A DNA stretch of 39,991 nt from Bacteroidota bacterium (lineage in GTDB: Bacteria; Bacteroidota; Bacteroidia; Palsa-948), in the NCBI GenBank assembly GCA_004297845.1, contig SCSP01000104.1, positions 1-39,991 on the forward strand. Direction: 5' to 3'. Below, piece by piece: positions 34,210 through 39,991 of this stretch. Position 1 is the first letter of the stretch. Each line of letters begins with the position of its first letter. The notes under the pieces were generated by a model. That model was not told the DNA's origin and did not search any database. It saw only the letters and a list, made by a program, of their open reading frames with translations. The translations under genes were made by a program, and so were the position numbers.

Positions 34210-35652
34210 CTATTCCACCTGGCTCAGCCTTAACATATTCGTTCTGCCTTTTTCCACCAAAGGCATACTTGCTGTATTTATCACGAGGTCATCCGGTTTA
34301 AGCAGTCCCTCGCGCTTCAAATAGTTTTTCAGGTCTTCCATGGTCTTATCCGTACTCTCGTACTGGTCGTAATAAAATCCGCGTACACCCCACACGAGGT
34401 TCAGTGTGGTAAGCAATGTGTTGTTATCCGTGAAAACAAAAATGTTTGCACGGGGCCTGTGGCTGGATATCCGGAAAGCAGTGTATCCCGAATTTGTCAT
34501 GGTTATGATTGCCGAAACATGGGCCTGGCGCGCCATCACGCAGGCATTGTAACAGATAGAATCGGAAATAAAGGTCTGCGTTTTAAGAGAGGGCGAATGC
34601 TCCCTGAAATAAATGCGTTCTTCCTGCTCCACCCTGGATACAATTTTGTGTATGCGCTGTATCACTTCCACCGGGTATTTGCCTACCGAAGTTTCCGCGC
34701 TGAGCATCACGGCATCGGCTCCGTCCATCACCGCATTGGCCACATCGTTCACCTCCGCCCGCGTTGGAGAGAAGTTTTCAATCATGCTTTCCATCATCTG
34801 TGTGGCAATGATCACGGGTCTCGATGCATTGATGCATTTTTCCACCAGCATCTTCTGAATCATAGGCACCTGTTCCATGGGGAGTTCTACGCCCAGATCC
34901 CCGCGGGCCACCATGATGCCATCCGCCAGATCAATGATATTGTCTATCTCTTTCAGGGCCTCCGGTTTTTCAATTTTGGCTATCACGCGGGCATGCTTCT
35001 TTTTTTCTTTGATCCTTTTTTTCAGGTCTACCACATCGGTTACCGAGCGGACAAAAGAAAGCCCGATCCATTCTACATTATTTTCAAGCGCAAAATCCAG
35101 GTCCTGATGGTCCTTTTCTGTTAAACAAGGAAGAGAGATTTGTGTATTGGGTAAGTTCACGCCTTTATTCGATGAAAGCAAGCCTCCCTGAATGATCTTC
35201 GCTTTTACAAGGTCCTTTTTATTGGTGCTTATGATCTCCAGTAAAAACTTACCGTCATTGATGAGAATGATCTCTCCGGGCGAAACATCAGTCGGAAAAT
35301 GTTTATAGTTGATGTACAATTTTGATTCGTCCCCTATACATTCCTTGCTTGAAAAGGAGATGGTCTTACCCGCAACAAGTTTCACCGAATTATTTTTCAC
35401 TTTCCCGATGCGTATCTTGGGTCCCTGCAGGTCCGCGAGTATCCCAATGTTCTCTTTTAATTTTTTGTTGAGCGACCGGATCGAGAGGATAATTTTCTTT
35501 ATTTCCTCATACGATCCATGCGAAAAATTAATGCGGAAGATATCCACTCCCTCTTTGACCATCTTCTCTAAAATTTTCTCCGAAGCGGAGGCAGGTCCGA
35601 CAGTAGCGATGATCTTTGTCTTATTGTGTTTAATCATTTCGTTAAAATTCAT
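34210..35652 (-). CDS. pyk: Pyruvate kinase
   Basis: 480 residues; converts phosphoenolpyruvate and ADP to pyruvate and ATP. Visible motifs are KTKIIATVGPAS and INFSHGSYEE at the N-terminus, ADLQGPKIRIG, the catalytic AKIEKPEAL, and ARGDLGVELPMEQVP followed by PVIIATQMMESM and TRAEVNDVANAVMDGADAVM. The C-terminal allosteric domain is present. The ATG overlaps the stop of the upstream IPExxxVDY gene by one base (TGATG), so translation is coupled; this supports the start MNFNEM over the internal MIKHNK. Confidence 0.97.
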   Translation of the reverse strand: MNFNEMIKHNKTKIIATVGPASASEKILEKMVKEGVDIFRINFSHGSYEEIKKIILSIRSLNKKLKENIGILADLQGPKIRIGKVKNNSVKLVAGKTISFSSKECIGDESKLYINYKHFPTDVSPGEIILINDGKFLLEIISTNKKDLVKAKIIQGGLLSSNKGVNLPNTQISLPCLTEKDHQDLDFALENNVEWIGLSFVRSVTDVVDLKKRIKEKKKHARVIAKIEKPEALKEIDNIIDLADGIMVARGDLGVELPMEQVPMIQKMLVEKCINASRPVIIATQMMESMIENFSPTRAEVNDVANAVMDGADAVMLSAETSVGKYPVEVIQRIHKIVSRVEQEERIYFREHSPSLKTQTFISDSICYNACVMARQAHVSAIITMTNSGYTAFRISSHRPRANIFVFTDNNTLLTTLNLVWGVRGFYYDQYESTDKTMEDLKNYLKREGLLKPDDLVINTASMPLVEKGRTNMLRLSQVE

Positions 35653-36071
35653 CAGAATACGAAATTTTCTTTTGACTTTATTTTTTTAGGGTCTATTTCA
35701 AAGGCTGTTTGAACAAAGGTAACTTCTTTAATTTTTTTGAGAATAGACGCTTTTTCAGAATAAGGCATTCCTCCCTGCACCATCAACAAATAATCTGCCT
35801 GTTTAAATTCGGATACTAAAATCTTATTTTCAACTTTATTAACGATAACACGATAATCCGTAAACATTTCCTCGTCACGATAGGCAAAAACAGGAAATCT
35901 TACAGCTATTGTTTGATTTTTCTCTATCAGTTCCATATCCCGGTTTTTTGCAAACATTGCTTTGAGCTGATTGTTGAGGGCGAAACACAAACGGAATGAT
36001 TTTTCAGGGCAGCTGATCCCGAAAAGAAAAAAATTGTAATCGTTTTCTATTAATAATTTTTTTCTTGCCAT
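35652..36071 (-). CDS. IPExxxVDY-family protein
   Basis: 139 residues of a small Bacteroidota-restricted family named for its IPExxxVDY motif. Here that motif is degenerate: VSEFKQADY at about 95-103. The rest matches the family pattern: NDYNFFLFGISC near the start and YLLMVQGG after the motif. Function is unknown. Genes of this family are regularly found directly upstream of pyk, as here with a one-base stop/start overlap, so a link to pyruvate kinase expression or activity is plausible but unproven. Confidence 0.85.
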   Translation of the reverse strand: MARKKLLIENDYNFFLFGISCPEKSFRLCFALNNQLKAMFAKNRDMELIEKNQTIAVRFPVFAYRDEEMFTDYRVIVNKVENKILVSEFKQADYLLMVQGGMPYSEKASILKKIKEVTFVQTAFEIDPKKIKSKENFVF

Positions 36072-36097
36072 TGGTTCCCGTATTTGTCATTCCGGGT

Positions 36098-37066
36098 TTA
36101 GTACCCTAATTTTTCCCGCACACGCTTCAAAACCGGTCGTGCAACTTTCCGAGCCTTTTCCGCACCCTGCAATAGCTTTTTCTCCAACTCGCTTTTTTCG
36201 ATCATGTATGAATTATATGCCGCGCGTTCCTTCTTGAATTTGTTCAGAATAAGCTCAAACAATGCCGTCTTGGCCTGCCCGTAACCAAACCCGCCTTTGA
36301 GATATTTTCCCTGCATTTCTTTTGTGTCTTCCCCGTTCGCAAGGAGCTGATATAATCTGAATGCATTGCATGTATCGGGATTTTTAGGCTTATCAAGCGG
36401 GGTGCTGTCAGTAACAATACCCATCACCACTTTTTTTAATTCATTTTCGGGAAGAAATATATTTATGTAATTATGGTACGACTTGCTCATCTTCTGCCCG
36501 TCTGTTCCCGGGATGATCATCACGCGCTCATCGATCATCGGTTCGGGCAATACAAAAGTTTCTCCGTATTTATTATTGAATGTGTGCGCCATATCGCGGG
36601 TCATTTCCAAATGTTGCTGCTGGTCTTTTCCTACAGGGACAAAATTTGCATCGTACAAAATAATGTCAGATGCCATCAGCACCGGGTAAGTGAAAAGTCC
36701 CGCGTTCACGTCAGCCAATCTTCCGGACTTATCCTTGAAAGAATGTGCATTGGCGAGCATGGGGTAAGGCGTGAAGCAGGAAAGATACCAGGCAAGTTCG
36801 CAAACCTCTGTTACATCGCTCTGACGGTAAAAAGTATTTTTCTCCGTATCAAACCCGAAGGCCAGCCATGCCGCTGCTGTTGCATACGTATTGTTTCTGA
36901 GTGTATCTGCGTCTTTTATTGTTGTAAGCGAATGCAGATCCGCAATAAAGCAAAAAGAATCGTTTTCCTTTTTTTTAGAAAGTTCTATAGCAGGCATGAT
37001 CGCCCCTAAAATATTTCCCAAGTGCGGAACACCTGTGCTTTGTATGCCTGTTAGTATACGAGCCAT
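36098..37066 (-). CDS. trpS: Tryptophanyl-tRNA synthetase
   Basis: A 322-residue class I aminoacyl-tRNA synthetase. The HIGH-like signature lies in TGVPHLGNILG (11-21) and KMSKS is exact at 192-196. DLHSLT, MASDIILYDANFVPVGKDQQQHLE and the C-terminal helical anticodon domain are present. Size matches the family. The gene lies 26 bases before the IPExxxVDY gene in transcription order. Its 5' untranslated region is replaced by a compound GC-rich repeat (37069-37163) that reaches back to the lutB stop. Confidence 0.97.
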   Translation of the reverse strand: MARILTGIQSTGVPHLGNILGAIMPAIELSKKKENDSFCFIADLHSLTTIKDADTLRNNTYATAAAWLAFGFDTEKNTFYRQSDVTEVCELAWYLSCFTPYPMLANAHSFKDKSGRLADVNAGLFTYPVLMASDIILYDANFVPVGKDQQQHLEMTRDMAHTFNNKYGETFVLPEPMIDERVMIIPGTDGQKMSKSYHNYINIFLPENELKKVVMGIVTDSTPLDKPKNPDTCNAFRLYQLLANGEDTKEMQGKYLKGGFGYGQAKTALFELILNKFKKERAAYNSYMIEKSELEKKLLQGAEKARKVARPVLKRVREKLGY

Positions 37067-37068
37067 AT

Positions 37069-37163
37069 TACCACCCCTCTCTATCTCTCCCCAAAGGGGA
37101 GAGTAAATATTACTACAGCACCCCTACTTCCCTCCCTCGGGGGAGAGACAGGGAGGGGTGATT
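37069..37163. repeat. Compound GC-rich palindromic element between lutB and trpS
   Basis: The outer arms CCACCCCTC and GAGGGGTG (near 37070 and 37160) enclose two smaller palindromes. One is CTCTCCCC-AAA-GGGGAGAG (37085-37103, a perfect 8-bp stem). The other is a C-rich/G-rich pair around CCCTCGGGGG. It fills the whole gap from the lutB stop to just before the trpS ATG. The CTCTCC/GGAGAG core relates it to the copies inside thiC and pabB. Confidence 0.85.
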
Positions 37164-38544
37164 ATTTCATCCCATGTCCTTCTCTCCATATCTGATTGAA
37201 CGACTTCGGTGCCACCTTGGGTAATTCGCGTCTATTACCCCATGATTTTTTGAAAAACCGGCTGATTATAAAATTTTTCAGTTTGGCTCCGCCTTTCTCC
37301 ATGGCGCTCCGCTTCATCATTGCTTTCTTCCAGAAGATCCATGTCAGGTTTTCCGCAGAAGTGGAAAGTTTTTCTTTTACAGCATCTCTCCGGTTGTATA
37401 AAAGCAAGTTATGCAGGTCTATTTTCACCGGACAAACCTCCGTGCATCTTCCGCAGAGCGAAGAGGAATAGCTAAGGTGTTTGTACTCTTTCATTCCCCA
37501 TAATTGAGGCGTAAGTACAGCGCCAATGGGGCCGCTGTAGGGAGACGCATACGAATGCCCTCCCACTCCATTGTAAATTGGGCAAGCATTCAGGCAGGCT
37601 CCGCAGCGAATACATTGCAGTGACCGGTGCTGCTCCGGCTGTTCAAGCACATTGGTTCTGCCATTGTCGAGGAGAACCACATACATTTCTTCGGGACCGT
37701 CCGTTTCTCCAGCCTGCCTTGGGCCGGTGAGAATGGAATTGTAAACCGTAACATTCTGCCCGGTTCCGTATGTGGCGAGTAAAGACCAGAACAATTCCAT
37801 GTCATTCAGTGATGGAATTATTTTTTCAATGCCTACAATAGCAATATGCACTTTTGGAAATGCCATGGATAGCCAGGCGTTACCTTCGTTTTCTGTCAGG
37901 GCTACGCCTCCGATATCGGCAATAAGAAAATTTCCTCCGGTGATACCGGCTTCTGCCGCAACATATTTCTCCCGTAAAAATTTTCGCACCCAGGCGGTAA
38001 TCTGCTGAGGGGTATAATCAAGAGGTGTTCCTTTTTCTTCGTGAAAGGTTTTTGCTACATCTTCCTTCGAGAGATGCATGGCGGGAGTTACAATATGATA
38101 AGGGGTTTCTTTTCTCATCTGAACGATAAATTCTCCGAGATCCGTTTCCAGCGATTCCATTCCTTCTTTCTCGAGCGCATCGTTGATGTGAATTTCTTCG
38201 GTGACCATGGATTTTGACTTCACCACGGTTTTGGTATGGAAGCGTCTCAGCACTTTAATAATTTCCTCCTGCGCTTCTTTGGCATCGCGGGCCCAGATCA
38301 CTTTTCCTCCCCGCTTGATGAAATTGGCTTCAAATTCTATCAGGTACTTGTCGAGATTTTCGATCGCCTTGGTTTTGAGAGCAGCCGCGCGTTCGCGGGC
38401 AAGTTCCAGATTAGCGTACTGTTTTTTTCCCTCAACAACTTTTTTATCGTACTGCCCTATATTGAACGAAAGCTTCCTGCGGTGCTCGGGGTCGAACACT
38501 TTTTTTTCCGCATCAATTAAAAACTTTTCGGCTATTGTACTCAT
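37162..38544 (-). CDS. lutB: LutB-type iron-sulfur protein of L-lactate utilisation
   Basis: 460 residues from ATG 38544; a TTG at 38565 would add MLNSNHP and is less likely. The N-terminal LUD domain (DAKEAQEEIIKVL, then TVVKSKSMVTEEIHINDALE) precedes two 4Fe-4S clusters: CIRCGACLNACPIY and CGRCTEVCP near residues 305-370. LutB works with LutA and LutC to oxidise L-lactate to pyruvate. Neither partner is in this window, so they must be elsewhere unless this protein does another LUD-domain job. Confidence 0.9.
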   Translation of the reverse strand: MSTIAEKFLIDAEKKVFDPEHRRKLSFNIGQYDKKVVEGKKQYANLELARERAAALKTKAIENLDKYLIEFEANFIKRGGKVIWARDAKEAQEEIIKVLRRFHTKTVVKSKSMVTEEIHINDALEKEGMESLETDLGEFIVQMRKETPYHIVTPAMHLSKEDVAKTFHEEKGTPLDYTPQQITAWVRKFLREKYVAAEAGITGGNFLIADIGGVALTENEGNAWLSMAFPKVHIAIVGIEKIIPSLNDMELFWSLLATYGTGQNVTVYNSILTGPRQAGETDGPEEMYVVLLDNGRTNVLEQPEQHRSLQCIRCGACLNACPIYNGVGGHSYASPYSGPIGAVLTPQLWGMKEYKHLSYSSSLCGRCTEVCPVKIDLHNLLLYNRRDAVKEKLSTSAENLTWIFWKKAMMKRSAMEKGGAKLKNFIISRFFKKSWGNRRELPKVAPKSFNQIWREGHGMK

Positions 38545-38639
38545 CGGATGGTTACTGTTTAACAACTCGTGTTACGAATATAACGAATCGCAGCAGGGAC
38601 TTGCACCCTATGGTAAAAGAAACATGGATGGCGCACAAT

Positions 38640-38680
38640 AAAAAAAACTCTGACGAAATCGCCAGAGTTTTTTATTTATT
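38640..38680 (-). terminator. Rho-independent terminator (usable from both strands)
   Basis: AAAACTCTG (38644-38652) pairs with CAGAGTTTT (38663-38671), with an inner CG/CG pair and a small loop. A-rich and T-rich tracts flank the stem, so both strands show hairpin plus U tract. It lies 18 bases after the stop of the T9SS gene at 38698-39753, which it most likely terminates. Confidence 0.9.
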
Positions 38681-38697
38681 TAATGAAAGTCATGCGA

Positions 38698-39753
38698 TTA
38701 TTTCACCACTGAAATTTTGTTTGTCATCTTGTAATCCCCCGCAGAAATAGTATAGGAATATATTCCTGAAGAAATCTCAGATATATCAAGTTTAAAACTG
38801 TGTTTCCCTGCTGATTGCATTCCCTGATTGAGTTCAGATAATTTTTTTCCGGCAACATCATACATGGAAAATTCCACATTGGATGATTCTTTCAATTCAT
38901 AATTAATCAGCGTATGATCCTTTGCAGGATTAGGCATGGCAGAAAGTGAAAGCATATTTGAATTCTGTTCATTCACACCTGAAGCAAAATCAACAACCGG
39001 ATAAACCCCAATAGCAACATCTAATTGCCATGTGCTGTTGGTTCCGTCATTAAATGAATGCCAGCTGTTATCGCTCCATTGTTCGTAGGTATGTGTTGCT
39101 GCATCCGGAAAATTTCCATGGCGAGAACTATACAGCCCTGCAGAATCTCCACTTGCATAAGTGAAAGACATTCCTGCCCAGAAAGTCTGGTTGGTAGGAA
39201 TTGCGAGAGGCGGAGTAAATGTGGCTGAAACATTATAAATGCCTTGTACTCCTTGCGGACCAAAAATGAGTTTGGAAGCCATAACAGAAGTATCAATGGA
39301 TGATATTGAAAAAGGAGTAGCTGTTCCAAGAACCGTTCCGGGCACACCCGCATTATCCGCCCAAATGGTTGGTGTAAACATCGCAGTTCCTGCGCCCTGA
39401 ACTTTTGCTCCAAACCAAAGCAGAATACCATTGATATTGCCTCCGGAAATAACTCCATAGTTAGCATCAAATTTCTGGCATTTGGCAATATCTCCATACT
39501 CATTTTGACCGGCTACAAAACCTTTACTGGAGGTATAAGTAACAGCGGAGTCAACTGATGGAAGCGGAGCAATCCTGTCCCAGTGGTCAACTAAAGTGTC
39601 AATCACTCCCATCGGCTGAACAAGCGATTGATTTTGTGATATTGCCTGAATAGCTGCAACATCCATTGTCTTTGCTTTGGCAATTCTTTCTTGGGCAAAA
39701 CCGCAAACAGAAATAAAACCAACAGCAATAATTAATAAGTAAAGTTTTTTCAT
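38698..39753 (-). CDS. Secreted T9SS-sorted protein of unknown function
   Basis: 351 residues. A signal peptide occupies MKKLYLLIIAVGFISVCGFA, with cleavage near Gln21. The mature part starts with a helical stretch, then a beta-rich domain (residues ~70-255). That domain contains GILLWFGAKVQGAG and FWAGMSFTYASGDSAGLYSSR, a pattern seen in many T9SS cargo proteins with no assigned function. The end (SLSAMPNPAKDHTLINYEL to MTNKISVVK) is a type A T9SS sorting domain. It has its own terminator and a long AT-rich leader, suggesting an abundant single-gene transcript. Confidence 0.88.
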   Translation of the reverse strand: MKKLYLLIIAVGFISVCGFAQERIAKAKTMDVAAIQAISQNQSLVQPMGVIDTLVDHWDRIAPLPSVDSAVTYTSSKGFVAGQNEYGDIAKCQKFDANYGVISGGNINGILLWFGAKVQGAGTAMFTPTIWADNAGVPGTVLGTATPFSISSIDTSVMASKLIFGPQGVQGIYNVSATFTPPLAIPTNQTFWAGMSFTYASGDSAGLYSSRHGNFPDAATHTYEQWSDNSWHSFNDGTNSTWQLDVAIGVYPVVDFASGVNEQNSNMLSLSAMPNPAKDHTLINYELKESSNVEFSMYDVAGKKLSELNQGMQSAGKHSFKLDISEISSGIYSYTISAGDYKMTNKISVVK

Positions 39754-39883
39754 GATTGATTTGTTTTTAGCCCGAAGAAAATATTTCCCATCGGGTTTAA
39801 TTTGTGTTTGATTTTTTTATTCTGCGAATATATACCTTTTATTATACTATGCGCGGGATAAATTTATACACATGCACAATATG

Positions 39884-39965
39884 GTACAGATAACAGATAA
39901 ACACAGATTTTCAGATAAACAGCCATCTCTAATCTGTAAATCTGCAAAAAATCTGTTATCTGTAC
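39884..39965. repeat. About 82-bp palindromic element (copy 2)
   Basis: Perfect 15-bp terminal inverted repeats: GTACAGATAACAGAT (39884-39898) and ATCTGTTATCTGTAC (39951-39965). Its reverse complement aligns with the copy at 2200-2287 across the interior, including CAGATTTACAGA and ATGGCTG. It lies upstream of the T9SS gene at the right edge of the window and contains no ORF. Confidence 0.85.
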
Positions 39966-39991
39966 AACCTGTAGAATGTACTATTTTACCC

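Noticed and set aside
38545-38640. Possible tRNA arm or group II intron remnant
   Set aside because: On the minus strand the stretch begins GTGCG and contains AGGG-TGCAAGT-CCCT, like a T-arm or the start of an intron domain I. No full cloverleaf, domain V or reverse transcriptase is present, so there is not enough to call it.

Overview
The window looks like a chromosomal segment of a member of the Bacteroidota. Three secreted proteins end in type IX secretion (T9SS) C-terminal sorting domains. The phylum-typical pair of an IPExxxVDY-family protein and pyruvate kinase is present. tig-clpP-clpX are in their usual order, PurS is a stand-alone gene, and several promoters carry a -7 box of the form TAnnTTTG. 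Gene starts generally lack strong Shine-Dalgarno sequences. I see no tRNA, rRNA, CRISPR array, integrase or transposase gene, so this is mostly housekeeping DNA with some accessory pieces.

Layout. Positions 2-1738 hold the end of a leucine-rich-repeat gene and a membrane-anchored SpoIIE-type phosphatase. Positions 1816-10116 form a thiamine locus: a well-formed TPP riboswitch, thiS, a large UvrD/Rep-like helicase with a RelE/ParE-like N-terminus and ankyrin-like repeats, thiC, a shortened ThiE/TenI-like gene, thiD, a beta-carbonic anhydrase, and a second full-length thiE. The thiazole genes thiG, thiH and thiF are absent; the locus ends by colliding tail to tail with clpX. Positions 10103-14879 (minus strand) hold clpX, clpP, tig, purS and pssA. 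Positions 15153-24426 (minus strand) run, in transcription order, scoA, scoB, a GT-C-like membrane protein, a DPM1-like GT2, a second GT-C-like protein, a GH5-like secreted hydrolase and a third GT-C-like protein. I read the last five as an envelope glycosylation cluster. Positions 24611-39753 are a mosaic: frr, three T9SS cargo genes, an M20 dipeptidase divergent from hemH, pabB, tilS, a small conserved gene, pyk with its IPExxxVDY partner, trpS and lutB.

The most striking property is the density of short palindromic repeats of several families. (1) GC-rich elements with a CCTCTCC/GGAGAGG stem or related C-run/G-run arms lie between genes and also inside reading frames without breaking them: three times in thiC and once in pabB, with related inserts in hemH and thiE. 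They add short Pro/Ser/Gly/Arg-rich peptides in loops of essential enzymes. (2) A hairpin family sits immediately before the start codons of thiS, the carbonic anhydrase and thiE; the second half of its 3' arm is duplicated next to the start codon, which would allow alternative pairing. In thiS it occupies the place where the riboswitch expression platform should be. (3) An element of about 85 bp with 15-16 bp terminal inverted repeats occurs after thiS and again at the window end. (4) Further inverted or tandem repeats lie between scoA and scoB, at the hemH stop codon and across the pabB stop codon.

How the genes fit together: ThiC makes HMP-P and ThiD phosphorylates it. ThiE couples HMP-PP to the thiazole moiety, for which ThiS carries sulfur, and the riboswitch senses the end product TPP. 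The GT2 probably loads sugar onto a polyprenyl phosphate, and the GT-C-like proteins could use that donor on the periplasmic side. That substrate chain is inference.
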